Shown: in pieces, positions 11,701 through 23,642 of the stretch
Layout of the letters: every line of letters begins with the position of its first letter
How positions within the stretch are numbered: position 1 is the first letter of the stretch
Assembly (NCBI GenBank): GCA_022702705.1
Contig: CM040439.1
Location: forward strand, 28,639,345 to 28,703,344
From: Papilionanthe hookeriana x Papilionanthe teres
Lineage: Eukaryota; Streptophyta; Magnoliopsida; Asparagales; Orchidaceae
DNA length: 64,000 bases
Reading direction: 5' to 3'
The notes under the pieces: model-generated
Seen by the model: the letters and a program-made list of their open reading frames with translations, nothing else
What the model was told of the DNA's origin: nothing
Database searches by the model: none
Position numbers and translations under genes: made by a program

Positions 11701-14700
11701 CTCACTCAACTGTGTTAAATATTTTTTCTAAAAAAAAACACTTTTTGATTTTCATCTGTAATATACTTTACTTGAATTAGTTCTTTTCTTTTTTTTCTCT
11801 TTATTTGATTAGTTTATACATATATTTTTTCCCTCTTTAGTATTTAATCTATCATAAATATTACTAAAAATAGAATTTTTAGCGTCGCAAATATTTCTCT
11901 TAGACTCCTAGGGTTCATTTTACATTTTTCTCAGTTCTCCAAGTTTTTACATTTAAACTAATTTTAATAACATAGATTCTTTATATTTTCTTGCACATTA
12001 TTATTCCACCACCAATTATTTTTATTTATAAAACCTTTTTCTTTTGGTTCTCCAAATATATCTTTTGTCACTACTTTAATAGTGTGTTACTTTATACCAC
12101 ATAAAATGTGTTTTTTCATGACCATTCAAAATCTTGATATCTGGAAGTTTACTCGTAAAAATAATTTAATTTGTGTCTTTTAGGTGTCTCCATCTAACTA
12201 TGAGATTCCTACTATTATTTATTTTATATATCTTCATCTTAAAATCTAGAATTAATAATTGATGTTGAATTCTTAAATCCTCACTTAGAATGACTTTTTA
12301 ATGTTTACATTCTCGACAATCTCTTATTCTTATGGGAATAACTAATTTGTGTTTTATTAGATGCATTCATATTAGTAACAATATGTTCACATCTTTTCTT
12401 GAATAAAATATTAGCAATAACAAAATCATACGTAAAAACAAAATCTAATATAACTTTACATTTTTCATTAAACACTAGAAAAACTCTACCGACATATCTA
12501 TTTAAATCTCCTCTAAAATTAATTTTTTTCTTCAAAATGTATATTTATATCAAGTCTTATAAGACATTCCAAAATTTTTCTTTAGAACTATGTCTAAACT
12601 TGTATTAGGAGCACAAGCACTTATAATATTAAAAATCCTAATATCAACAATAATTTTAGTGAATATAATTTTATCTCCAATTATATTAATTTTTACAACA
12701 TTATATTTCAAAACTTTTTATATAATTACACCTACACTATTTCTAATACGACTCTTACCTGAATATCAAAGTTTAAAACCTAAGTTATCAATCTCGTTAA
12801 ACTTCTCTCAAACCCATTTATTTTTTTGAATATATCAGATATTTATCTTTCTATTAATCATAATATCAATAAATTCCATTAATTTACCTGTTAGAATAAA
12901 TATATCTTAAGATTTATCATAATATTAGTATTATTGATTAAATTATTTACTTGTGTCTGTCCATAATATGAGAACCCTTGCTTATTTGACACCATGCCCA
13001 GGCGCTAGTGTAGTTGCCCTTGCACACTTTTCACTGTATTCAGACCATATAACACATCGCTTCTAGGTGACACACTAATATTTTCACAATAATTAAAAGG
13101 ATCAATGTCATGATTTTTCGACAAATTTTACACTGGTTGTCAATTATTTAACGCAATTCTTCACTTTTCACATCCGAGACTTGAGGCCTGACAATGACAG
13201 TGTTCAACTAAATATAAATCTACCACACTTTGACGCTCCTCGACTCTCATGTTTTCGTCGTTAAAAATGCTAAGTACATTTTAAATATCATAGCAAGAAT
13301 TTTCTTAGAACCTACACCCACAAATGCAATTGTTCTTATTACTAAAATGAAGGGCTATTAAGATAAATGAAGCTTGAAATACAAGTAATTATGGAATCAA
13401 ATCTCATAAATGTGCTTAATGTTCAATGCATAGCTCAACCTAAATAGCTTGAGAAGCACAAATAACTTATTGGTAACTAAACGAAACACCAGAGAATTGT
13501 CAAAATTTGGAGGACCCAAAACTTAAGATTTGGGAGATTAATCTTGGGTTGTCGGAATTTTTTTTTCCTTCTTGGAAAACAAAAATACGGTCGACTGAAC
13601 ACCAAAGAAATTTTAATAAAACCTCTACACTAAGATCATTTATTTGACCAACTAAGGGTCTATTTGGGGCAGCTGCAACTTATTTATAAGCTGCTGCACA
13701 TAAGCTGGTGTGCAGAAGTTTATGTGGGAAGACTATTTGTTTATTTGTTTTGTGAAGTTGTGCAACAGTTGTGTTGTGCTTGTTTATGAACAAATGATCT
13801 TTTTGTCCCTGCAGTATAGTGTTATTTATAACAGAATCAGTCATGCTTGCACATTTCGTATTTAAAAACAAATATGCAGCTTTAATGTTACAAAATAAAA
13901 ATTAAGACCTCACAAAATATAGAGTAATAAAAGAACAAAAAATAATTAAAAAAGACTATTAAATAATAAAACTTTCCACACTTGATCACTATGGGCGATT
14001 GAAACCTCAGACCGATCTGCCTACCTAAATAATTCATAGTTTTTCGTTCTACTCCTCGGACACTTATAAAATTATTCTCATGGCTATATGCATGTCGCGA
14101 AGTAAGCATAAAACATTGCAGTAGTATAATACTCTGGAGGCACTTGAAGAGGCGTTTGAACTCCTGTATGCTATGATCCCCATTGGTGCCACAGTGCTGC
14201 GAGAATCACCAAGAAGATTTTCATTCGAGCAAGGGAGGAGGAAACAAACAGTGAGGAAGCCCCCAAGAGAGGCTTCTTTTCGTGAGTTATGAGCCGGAAG
14301 CGGAGCGGGAACAGTTATAGGGCTTCGGGAGGCTTAAAATTTAACTTAATGTTTATTAAGTTAATTAAATCTAATTCAAATATCAGTAATTTTAATTATT
14401 TTTATTTTATTTTTTACGTCAATATTAGGCTGAGTTATTGTATCCATTTCATGTCGCCTCTGTGCCCCATGTCTGTATCCACACTTCATAGAGGTTGGAT
14501 CTGTTCAGCCCCTTTAATTGGACCTATAAGTCTCTCTTAGTGTGATAATTGTGCAGAATTTGCGCATTTTGTAAAACTCATAATTTTCACAATTCAAATA
14601 TCAATTTTAATATAAATAAAGAGCTTCATTAACTTTAGCTTCATGAAATATGCCGCGGCCTAACAAACAATGACCACGCATCACTTATTAATCTCCTATA

Positions 14701-17700
14701 TCATGGGACTCACAAGAGATTTCTATTCCCTGGTAGCTTCATGAAATAGTAACGTTGGCTCAGGAAACGATAGTACACAGGTACAATGTGTAGAATTCCG
14801 ATGGAGGACTGTTTTCTGGAATATAAAAGGTTGTCGTGAACGAATTAGCTTTCAACTGAACACAAATTTTCTCAACTGTTTTTACCCTCATTCCTGTTCA
14901 TCCTTTAACTTAATTCATTGTCAATATTTTGTTCGCTTAACCTCTTGCAACTGTTTCTTTGGACCATCATCTTTTTCCGTTCCTTTCTTTGATCCTTTCA
15001 TATAAAATCTTATGGTCATAGAAGGCATAAATATATGCGGTGTAGAGATTAATCCTCATACATACACGATCAGAAGATTTTAGGGGTATTTGCATACATA
15101 CTACCTGATTCTTATGTATTTACACATCTAACACCTAACTTTAAGTATTAATTTAAACCACCCAAATCTTTCATATCACATAAAAAATACCACCATTCTA
15201 ACTTTTAAAAACTGCAATGCACCTTTTCATGCATAGGGATGCAAAAATTAAACTTTAAAGTGTTATATATGTAAATACAAAAGAATTGAGTGGTATGCAT
15301 ATAAATCTTCTTAGATTTTATTGTGTTGCTCGTGTTACAGTTACAGGAGATGAGTTTTAACTACACATAGCGGATATCACATGCAATACACGTCAAAATA
15401 TTTCATAGAATATATTTTTAGATAGGAAATGGGCCTTAGGGAAGTTTCATGCTTAACATCTTAGTTGGTTGACAAGGAGATAAAGAGGGGAATCACCCCA
15501 TGTCTAACCTTGTGCTCCCTTTTCCATTCTAACTACAGATTCTCACCTTTTTTTTACAACTGTTTGCTACAGGAGGTAGCTTGTCTTTATGTCTAACAAA
15601 GTCTAATTTGATTCAGAATAAAACTATACATCTTTATATTTTGTGTACGTTATACCAACATTGAAAGTTAGACCATTAAACAATGAAGCAAATATATTGA
15701 TCTTTAATTTTGTTTACATGTATGAACATATTGCTGCTTACCATTATCATCCTCTTCATTATTGACATTATCTGAATTATTTGCGGTTGGCATTAGGAAT
15801 TCTCAGTATGGCCACTTGTTGAAATATTTAATTTATTGGTGTATCTGTGAACGTATTCACATACCTGCACACCCAACCAATTTTTTCTGACTTGTTGTAG
15901 TTCATGTATTGGAATTTGTTTCCACGAGTTAATTCCTTTTTATTCATTTAGCTGAGCGCTCGCAGCCATAAACGGTGAAGTAAAACCAATAATCTAACCC
16001 TGTCCTGCTTGGATTTTTTTTTTTTGTAAGATTTACAGACATACCACTCAATTCTTACGTATTTACTCATCTAGTAACCAAACTTTCATTTTTACAAACC
16101 ATCTTATTTATGCTTGAAATATTATATTCACTTTTGAAAGTAAAAATAGTTGTATTTTTTATGTGATATGAAAGATTTAGGTGTTATAAATGTATAAATA
16201 AAAAAAAGGCTGCTAGATATGTAAATACATAAGAATTGGATGTTATGTATGTAAACGCCCCTTGTTCTTTTCTCTGATTTGCTTTTTGCTTTCTTATAAA
16301 AGTTGAAACATCTCGTACATGTTTCTATCATGATGTGCTTATTGTTTTCTCTTAGTCGAGCTTTGGGGAACACTGCATCGGCTGTGAAGTACTATGAAGA
16401 GAGTGCTGAAGTTCTTTCCAAGCTTCCTGCGAAGGATTTAGAGGTTATTCTTGTGATTTCTCTTGTTTTAGTTTTAAAATTTGCAGCAAGTAAAAATTAT
16501 ATGGGACATTTGCATACATAGCACACAATTCTTATGTATTTACATATCTCACACCTAAACTTTCATATTCACACTTCAAATCTTTAATATCACATAAATG
16601 ATAGCATTATTATCACTTTTTAAAAGTGAAATACACATTTTCATGCATAGGTTTAGAGCATCAAAGCGGTGTATATGTAAATATATGAAAGTTTGGGTGT
16701 GAGTGTAAATACATAAAGAGTTCTGTGTTACATATGTAAATTTCCAAAATTATATTTTTATTGCATCATGCTAACTTTTTTTATTCCTTTGCAGCTAGTG
16801 CACACTCTTTCTGTTTCCTTAAACAAAATAGGTGATCTGAGGTATTATGACGGCGATCTTGAATCTGCGAGAACTTACTATACTCGTGCTTTGGATGTTC
16901 GTCGTGATGCAATTAAAGAGAAGTCCAACCTCTCGTCCCAGGTTTGTGAACTCGAATGTTTCTATCTTAACCTTGAGAAGTTTTAATAAATGAAATATTA
17001 GCCTTGAATTGTGGTTTTCATTATTATATTTCCAAGATCTTGAATTCTAAATAGGCCAGATTTCCTATACATTTATGGAAGCTTTACATACATACCACTC
17101 AATTCTTATCTATTTACATATCTAACACCTGAACTTCAATTTTTGCATATATACTATAGATGTTTTTCACCTATACAGGAAAAGGTGTTTTCATATTTTA
17201 AAAGTTTAAATAGTGTGGCGTATTGAAATTTTGAGTGGTGTAAATGTAAAAAGTAAAGTTTAGGTGTTATATATTTAAATATATAAGAAATGGGTGGTAT
17301 TTATGCAAACGTCCCTACATTGTATCACTCTTCTCAATCTCTAGAAATTTGGTCCTGGTTCTTACCTAGGACTATGAAGTTAAGTTTAATTCCAGTACCC
17401 ATTAACTCTAGCGACAGTTTCTGACTTTTTGTTTTTGCCCCCACTTTTCTATTAGATTGATTTGAGTATTATATTTAATAATTTCCTTGAACATTTGTGA
17501 AAAACTAAAGATTTTAATAGCTCTGGGAAGGTACTTAGTTACCTTAGGATATATTATAACTTTGGGTCATTTACATCCCTAGCACACAATTCTAATGTAT
17601 TTACCTATCGCACACCTAAACTTTCATATTTACACGGACAACACTTAAGTCTTTAATATTGCATCAAAATAGCACTATATACTATTTAAAAGTGAAATAC

Positions 17701-19264
17701 ACCTCTACATGCATAGGTTTAAAGCAAGTGTGAACTGCGAAGGAATTTTGTACGAGGAAATTAGAAGTTTGATAGAATGCTTAGACGAATAATATGCTTA
17801 TTAGGATCTAGCCATTTGGGATCACGATTTGGTGAGGAGCAAGAAATTGATCAGGAGACCTTGACCACGATCTTTGATGGGAAATGGCACAAAGATGGTG
17901 TTCACGATCGCATCACGAGAATGAAGGCTGTGAATGTGAGGCGAACGAGCTAGCGTAGGGATGCACATGTGAGCATGGTGGGTGAGGATAGTTATAACGG
18001 TGCACACGCGGCCATGCATTGATGGGTTTGGTTTGCACCGGGCAGTCTCTTAGGACTTGTGAGTTGGGGGCTGTTTGTATGGATTGTGTGTGACAGCTTG
18101 ACAAATGGAGGATAAGAGGATTAGGTTGCATCACGGACAAAACATGGTGTTTGCAGTCTTAGGTAAGGGTTATGATCGGGTTAGAAAAGTCTTTAGTCAG
18201 GTCAAAAACATATCAACTTGGAAGATTTGGGTGATCTAAATGTAAAATGCAAAGATTAGATGTTAGATATGTAAATACATATGAATTTGGTGGTATTTAT
18301 GTAAATGGCCCTTCAATCAAAAACAAAGGCGAGCTTTGAGTAGTAATTATGCAATAAATGAAATGAAATTAAAAAAAATCACAGATCTGAACTACTTAAA
18401 ATCAGGTCGCACATGATAGCCACATATGAATTCAGGATAGGCTCCGAAAAAGTCTAGTTTTCTTTTCATCTTTGATCTCTCGTTTTAAAGAAAACCAACA
18501 AAGTCTACTCAAATGAAATAAGAACTATTTGAATTGGATTAATGTACTGCAAATTACAACATAAACAGTAATGTTTTTAGAGAAATACGATCTTTATAAA
18601 ACTAAACATGATCCATATGTAAATTTGGAGGAAGATACTGATTTTCTCAAATAACCCAGGAATGTTTGGGTTTAAGCAATACATTTTTGAAGCATTTACA
18701 GGCATACCACCGACCAAATTTCTATATATTTACATATCTCACAGCTAAACTTTCATTTTTTACATCTATACCGTCCAAATCTTTCATATCACATTAAAAA
18801 TATCATCGTTTTAACTTTAAAAAAATGAAATATAGATTCTCACACATCGGTAAGGTGGTATATGTATGTAAAAATTGAAGTTTGGTTGTTAGATATGTAA
18901 AATCCTCCTAAATTATTTCTCGCATTTTCTTCGACATGCTCACCATTGATTTCATCCCAGATTGTCGATTTTGCGGTTTCCCTTGCGAAAGTTGCCGATG
19001 TGAACAGGAGTTTATGCAACGAAGATGCTGCAATCAAAGGATTTCAGGAAGCTATAGACCGCCTCGAATCATTAAAATTGAACTCCAATGATGCTATTTT
19101 AGAGCAACGGGTACTTCATTTTATATGTCTTCTTTCTCATCTCTTTCAGCTCAAATATTTCTGCTGAAATTGCAAATTTATCCTCGCAGCGCCTCTCAGT
19201 ACTACAGTTTTTGCACGCTCAGATTACAGATAAACACAGCTCTGTTCCAAATTCTTCTGTCTGA
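8763..19264 (+). CDS. NCA1: NCA1-like RING-finger/TPR protein (catalase chaperone), seven coding exons
   Basis: Coding exons: 8763-9016, 9109-9340, 9447-9592, 16356-16443, 16795-16941, 18961-19110 and 19190-19264. They join in frame to 363 codons. Residues 63-97 form a RING-type zinc finger (CMLC ... CVPCAHKFCKAC ... CPLC). CPFGYDS precedes it, and the C-terminal half (about 150-320) is helical and TPR-like, including HTLSVSLNKIGDL and RALDVRRDA. These match the plant NO CATALASE ACTIVITY 1 family, whose known role is to bind and maintain active catalase in stress responses; that role is taken from the family. A non-coding first exon probably ends near 8243, with an acceptor at 8748-8749. The ATG at 8763 fits the family N-terminus. 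Intron 3 is 6.8 kb and filled with a LINE; introns 4-5 carry MITE-1 copies. The intron 3 donor GTCTGG is non-consensus. Confidence 0.9.
10097..12850 (-). mobile_element. RTE-clade LINE remnant in NCA1 intron 3
   Basis: The minus strand carries, in order, an endonuclease-like region (about 12830-12300, with a degraded GD-N-hV block and 'ILDF...YDFVIAN'), a reverse transcriptase region (11437-11216, 'IFKNKRDAKKCANYGGIKL' then 'FGFMSGRS'), an FADD-box region near 10880, and the 3' terminus '...ccctatttagtgggataaaagc' followed by (TTG)n. These are typical of plant RTE elements. All frames are broken by stops and shifts, so it is inactive. Confidence 0.85.
12851..13651. other. Intronic sequence with a block shared with 34160-34245
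   Basis: About 12960-13050 ('gagaacccttgcttatttgac...cccttgcacac') recurs in diverged form at 34160-34245, so it belongs to an undefined dispersed repeat. The remainder of this part of NCA1 intron 3 shows nothing recognised. Confidence 0.4.
13656..13890. mobile_element. Tourist-like MITE, left part
   Basis: Starts GGGTCTATTTGGGGCAGCTG after TAA, matching the left terminus of the Tourist-like family. A clean right terminus is not seen. The rest of the intron to 15070 holds nothing recognised. Confidence 0.45.
15083..15311. mobile_element. MITE-1 copy with 9-bp target duplication (NCA1 intron 3)
   Basis: Left arm GGGGTATTTGCATACATACT and right arm '...gagtggtatgcatataaat' are inverted matches. 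Flanks are AAGATTTTA (15074-15082) and TAGATTTTA (15312-15320). 229 bp, near-palindromic, non-coding. Confidence 0.85.
16025..16262. mobile_element. MITE-1 copy (NCA1 intron 3)
   Basis: Both arms are present ('atttacagacataccactca' ... 'tgttatgtatgtaaacgcccc'), ending about 90 bp before exon 4. The target duplication is not evident. Confidence 0.8.
16503..16745. mobile_element. MITE-1 copy with exact 10-bp duplication (NCA1 intron 4)
   Basis: Starts GGGACATTTGCATACATAGC and ends 'catatgtaaatttcc'. AAAATTATAT flanks it exactly at 16493-16502 and 16746-16755. It makes up most of the 351-bp intron 4. Confidence 0.9.
17077..17315. mobile_element. MITE-1 copy (NCA1 intron 5)
   Basis: Arms 'ggaagctttacatacatacc' and 'gtggtatttatgcaaacgtccc'. 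The flanks TACATTTAT / TACATTGTA agree at 7 of 9 positions. Confidence 0.8.
17564..18311. mobile_element. MITE-1 copy split by a ~500-bp unknown insert (NCA1 intron 5)
   Basis: The left arm and centre occupy 17564-17725 and the right arm about 18232-18311. The intervening segment is GC-richer and matches nothing else recognised in the window. Confidence 0.65.
18687..18905. mobile_element. MITE-1 copy, right end truncated (NCA1 intron 5)
   Basis: The left arm 'gcatttacaggcataccacc' and centre are present. The right arm stops at 'agatatgtaaaatcc', about 55 bp before exon 6. Confidence 0.7.
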
Positions 19265-19497
19265 GAACGAAAAGCTTCTGCATGGTAATTCTGCAAACAT
19301 TTTATATGTTTCATGTATTGTGCATTGCATCATAAAGTTTATCTTATGTGAATAATGTGAATAAGTAGTTGATATTATACTGTTATTCCTTTCGTATTCT
19401 TCCTTTTCTGATGAGATTTACTAAGCATAGTTACCATATCCTAAATATGCCTGTGATCACAGCTTAGTGCAGTTTATGTTGTATTTGATTATTGGAA

Positions 19498-19960
19498 GAT
19501 TCACATACACATCACTCAATTTCTGTGTAATTAAATATCTAACACCATACACCAGGGTATGAAAAATTTAAGCACTATTTAAAATTTGAAACATATTAAT
19601 TTATTAAAATACTTAACTTTCTATTGTAGCCTCAACTTAATGTAGTTTTGTTATGCTTAATTATTGATTATGATGTCATTGGTGCAATAATGGTGCCCAT
19701 TTAAGATTTGATTAGGGAAAATAATTGTGAGGATTATGAGTTAGGGTTAACAAGGTTAAAATTATATACATAATTCATAAAGATGGGATACATTTGAACT
19801 TAGAACTTGCATCTTACATCTAAACTTTCCTATTCACATGTGCAACATGCAAATCTTTCATATTGCAATAAAAGATATGAATATTAATAAATTTAAAGAG
19901 TGTGATGTAAATTTTTCATGCATAAGTTTATGACATCAAAGTGTTACAAATTTAAATAAC
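19498..19960. repeat. Two degenerate MITE-1 fragments downstream of NCA1
   Basis: 19498-19620 and about 19795-19960 keep arm and centre words ('atttctgtgtaattaaatatctaacacc', 'cttacatctaaactttcc', 'tttttcatgcataagttta') but not full inverted ends. The NCA1 3' UTR presumably ends before this. Confidence 0.5.
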
Positions 19961-19962
19961 GC

Positions 19963-21136
19963 TGATGCATGTCGGAAGATTTATGTTGGTAGAGTGATTA
20001 TGTAGTTTCTTAGCATTGCACAAAAATTCAACACAAAAGTAAGTATACATTGATATTTTAGCATTAATAGTCGCAATGAGCCGCGAAGGCTATAGTCAAT
20101 TGTTTTAGAGTAAGTCGATTATGAATGTTGTAGATGATGGTTATTACTCCAACTTATTTTAGAGGTCGTGGTTGAAAGCAATGATAATATTTGGCCATGC
20201 GGGTCGTAAATAATTGCTTCAGGAGCGTCGGTTGGTCACAAAGACCGTATTAGAAAACTGCAAGAGCTGTGAGCCACGGAAGTCATAGTTGGTCACATTG
20301 GCTGAAGTGGTAAGTCGTGACAACATCTGTATGTGGGCAAGTCGTTATATCATATTAAGGTGCGCGATGCACCATATTTAGGGCGCCGTTGCATTGTATT
20401 GGGAGTGCATTGTTATACCATCTTCGTTTTGTGTTGTTGCACTGCTCTGTAGGGTGGTTCGTTGCTCTGCAATGTATACTGAGATTCCGTAGCGCACTTT
20501 ATGATTATGCAACAAGAAGCTTTGTTGCAACGAGAAGGGGTGATAGACGGAAGTCGAAGGGGGTCGGCCATCGGTGGTTGATTGTGGTCGGCGGTCTTAG
20601 GAGAAGGTAGCATTAAGTGGACCTTCAGTGTGAAACATTGGACCTCAACACCTTCTCCAAGTCTCAGGCTTCCTCCTGTTCAAGATCAAGGTTCCCTTTC
20701 ATGAATAGGGTACGTTATATTTATAGGTCTGAGAGATTCTCACAATCAGACGGCGTTATGTGAACATTTAAGTGCCTTAGTGATGTCAAAATTGAACGAT
20801 TTCAGGCTCATTAGATTCATCTCATCGTGATACCCAATTCAACTATAAACTTATCAGATTTGAAATCTGTTTGGCCTTCCAATTGGTCATTAGGATCCTC
20901 CAAAAAATAGTTTAATGACTCGATCTCGACTTGATTTGACTCAGATTAGACCAATTTTTTTGTGTTATTATGTCTCTCCTCAAGCCGGTTAGTTTGACTA
21001 TAAGTTTGTTGAAATCAAGAGTCCTGGATTATTTTTTAATTGAAATTTTAATATTCACGGTCAATAAATTACCTTGAGATTCATGTCAACCCTTGAGATT
21101 CATGTTAGAAAATTACAAATTCTTGTTGGCATATCA
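19963..21136 (+). mobile_element. LTR family A, solo LTR with extra internal block
   Basis: Begins TGATGCATGTCGGAAGATTT and ends 'gttggcatatca'. Between the 5' part and the 3' half it holds a segment related to the 79-bp minisatellite (about 20240-20310) and a 'gtcgaaggg...gtggtcggcggtc' stretch. The flanking pentamers (AACGC / ATATA) differ, so it may derive from recombination between two insertions. Confidence 0.65.
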
Positions 21137-21185
21137 ATATATAAGATTAAGCATGTTGTAGTAGGCATGTAATTTCAGAAAGGGA

Positions 21186-21217
21186 TAGAGATAGAGATAG
21201 AGAGAGAGAGAGAGAAT
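21186..21217. repeat. (GATA)n/(GA)n microsatellite
   Basis: Short GATAGA then GA run. Confidence 0.85.
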
Positions 21218-21368
21218 TTGCAAAAGAATGATTTACATAATTTTTGTTTGAGTTTGATAAAAGAATAAAGCTTCACACTGCAAATAAACTCATCACCAAA
21301 GAATATAATTGAGGTCCATTTTGTTTAGGTGGAATAGTCACCGCTTCTCTAAATTAATTTATCTCTTA

Positions 21369-21650
21369 GGGTCTGTTTGAGATAGTTTTCTGTATGCTTT
21401 GATTTTCAGACTGTCAATATAATTTTGTTTGGAAAATTGCTTTCATGTTTTTTAGAAATTTCTGTATTCGACAGTTCTTTTTTCAACCCGAGATATTAAA
21501 GTACGGCAACTGTTAGAAAGTCAGTCTAAATTTTTAAAAATAAAATAAATTTATAGTAACCATCACAGCTTTTTAAAAATTAATTTCTTTTGCGGTAGCT
21601 TCACAATCACTTCAAACGAGTGCAATTGCCCCAAACACTGAGCAAATTGA
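21369..21650. mobile_element. Tourist-like MITE
   Basis: TTA then GGGTCTGTTTGAGATAG on the left, and 'gtgcaattgccccaaacact' on the right as the inverted match. The right TTA is lost. Confidence 0.55.
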
Positions 21651-21726
21651 AAGTCCAATCATACTTTCTTGGAGTTGCTTTGTTTGTAGATTACATACAT
21701 ACATCACAATTTTTATATATTTATTG

Positions 21727-21968
21727 ATCTAACATTTACATACATACCACTGATTTCTTAGATATTTACATATCTCACACCTAAACTTTGTTTTTTTTTA
21801 TATTTATACCTCCCAAATCTTTAGTATCTCACAAAAAATATCTCACCATTTTAACTTGTGAAAGGTGAAATACAATTTTTATGCAATGTGTAATGAAAAA
21901 TTGAAGCTCGGGTGTCATAAATGTAAATACGTAAGACTTGAGTGATACGCATGTAAATATTCCTATTT
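21727..21968. mobile_element. MITE-1 copy
   Basis: Left arm 'catttacatacataccactg', centre, and right arm 'gagtgatacgcatgtaaatattcc'. A further left-arm fragment lies just before it at about 21684-21720. Confidence 0.75.
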
Positions 21969-21987
21969 ATAATTATACCACTTTTCA

Positions 21988-22353
21988 TGGGGAAAATTAT
22001 TCCATACAGACAACGTACACAGCGCTGCGTGCGTTCTCCGCAATTAATCAGCGAAAAATTCATAATAACCTTATGAATAACATCAAAATGGAACCGCGGA
22101 GGTTATTGGGAAATTATTGCAGCGTTATTTAAGTTAATGCCCAATAATCTCATAATAACCTCACCAAACCCCAGAGTAAATCCGTGGAGGTTATTGGGGC
22201 ATTATTAGGAGGTTATTGGGAGATTTTTGGAATTAATGTTATAATAACCTTCTAATAACCTCCTAATACACAACATCGGAGGTTGTTCGCCGGTTATTTT
22301 GCGGAGAATGCACGTAGCGCTGCGTGCGTTGTCCGTATGGAATAATTTTCCCA
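21988..22353. mobile_element. MITE-3: foldback element with ~53-bp inverted ends
   Basis: Left end GGGGAAAATTATTCCATAC leads to GCAGCGCTGCGTGCG-like DNA then 'ttctccgc'. The right end 'gcggagaatgcacgtagcg...ggaataattttccca' is its inverted copy. The interior contains repeated 'ggaggttattggg' words in both orientations. About 366 bp, no coding. It interrupts a MITE-1-like sequence that resumes at 22354. Confidence 0.75.
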
Positions 22354-22502
22354 TAAACGGATGCATAAAACGGTATATTTCACTTTTTTAAATTAATAAT
22401 TAGTTATAATATTTTTTATTTACGGTTAAAGATATAATTTTTATGCTTATAAATATGAAAATTTTGGTGTTCAATATAAATACATAAAAATTGTGTGGTA
22501 CG

Positions 22503-23072
22503 TAGGGGTGTAAACGAGCAGAACACGAGCCAGCTTAGGCTCAGGTTGTGTTCGGCTCGTTAAAAAAATATCATTGTTCATGTTCAGCTCGTTTATATTC
22601 CGAATACCAAAAATGTGTGTTCAGCTCGTTTGTTTAGTGAGCTAAACACGAGCAGTTCGCAAATAAAGAATTGTTTTGACAACCCTAATCGTGCACCCTT
22701 AGGATGTTAAGAGTTGGGGCGAAATTTAAGTCTTATTGTTTATATTAAAACATTATTTAATATCTTTTTAATCTATATTTTAATTGATAATTTTAATTGA
22801 TTATAAATATTTGTTGATTATAAATATTTGTAGTGATATAGTCAATTAAAATTTTTAAAGATAGTACTCATTGATATATATATATATATATATATATTTG
22901 ATAAGTATTCTTTTGAGCCAAAACTAGCAAAATACGAATGAATAAAATTTTTTTTCGTATATTGAGCACAAAAAAATTGTTCATATTTGACTCGTTAACT
23001 AACAAATCAAACATGAGCTTTTTAATGAGCCGAACACGAACTGTTTGAGAACAAGCTATTTTGACGGCCCTA
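22503..23072. mobile_element. hAT-like MITE nested in MITE-1
   Basis: Starts TAGGGGTGTAAACGAGC and ends GACGGCCCTA. MITE-1 right-arm sequence continues on both sides ('gtgtggtacg' | element | 'tcgatatgtgtaaatgcccc'). A (TA)n lies at 22874-22897. Confidence 0.75.
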
Positions 23073-23148
23073 TCGATATGTGTAAATGCCCCACATTTTA
23101 ATGAATAAATTTTCACTTACATCTTGGAGCTTAATTATTCTTTTGGTT

Positions 23149-23157
23149 GAGAGAGAG

Positions 23158-23200
<43 letters not shown>

Positions 23201-23219
23201 AGAGAGAGAGAGAGAGAGA
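23149..23219. repeat. (GA)n(CT)n(GA)n palindromic microsatellite
   Basis: GA units, about 20 CT units, then GA units. The junctions make near-perfect hairpins. It yields spurious Ser-Leu and Arg-Glu frames. Confidence 0.95.
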
Positions 23220-23237
23220 TGACCATAGCGCCCTTGA

Positions 23238-23418
23238 GGGCCCGTTTGGGGCAGTTTATTACTGCATGGGCGTTTTTGAAAACGTTGCGGTACAGCTTAG
23301 ATCACGTGTTTCGACAGCTTATCCGAAAATACGGTTGGGTTTTTTCAGTAACCGCAGGCTATGGATCAAACCTTATCGTCTACTTATCCTGAAACGTACA
23401 AGCTGCCCTAAACGCACC
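23238..23418. mobile_element. Tourist-like MITE
   Basis: GGGCCCGTTTGGGGCAGTTT on the left and 'aagctgccctaaacgcacc' on the right are inverted matches. No TTA/TAA pair is seen. Confidence 0.65.
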
Positions 23419-23548
23419 AGATAATAATTAAAGATAATTTTATTTCACACTTAAATATTTCTAATAATTCAAAAAAGGTGATAACAAAAAAGTCCAATTA
23501 AATTAAGTATTTGCAAATAAATTTATATGCCATTATTTTATTAGGGGA

Positions 23549-23642
23549 TGCTCTTTCATACAAACCTCATAATTCTTACATGTTTGCATATCTAATACTT
23601 AAATATTAATATTTACAAATACAACCTTGAAATCCTCAACAT
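23549..23642. repeat. MITE-1 left-arm fragment
   Basis: 'catacaaacctcataattct' through 'aaatcctcaacatta' follows the MITE-1 left arm, and is cut off where the RTE tail begins. Confidence 0.6.

Noticed and set aside
12305..12829. Frames of 69-79 codons as separate genes
   Set aside because: The minus frame (12305-12535) carries degraded RTE endonuclease motifs and the plus frames are its shadow; part of the LINE.
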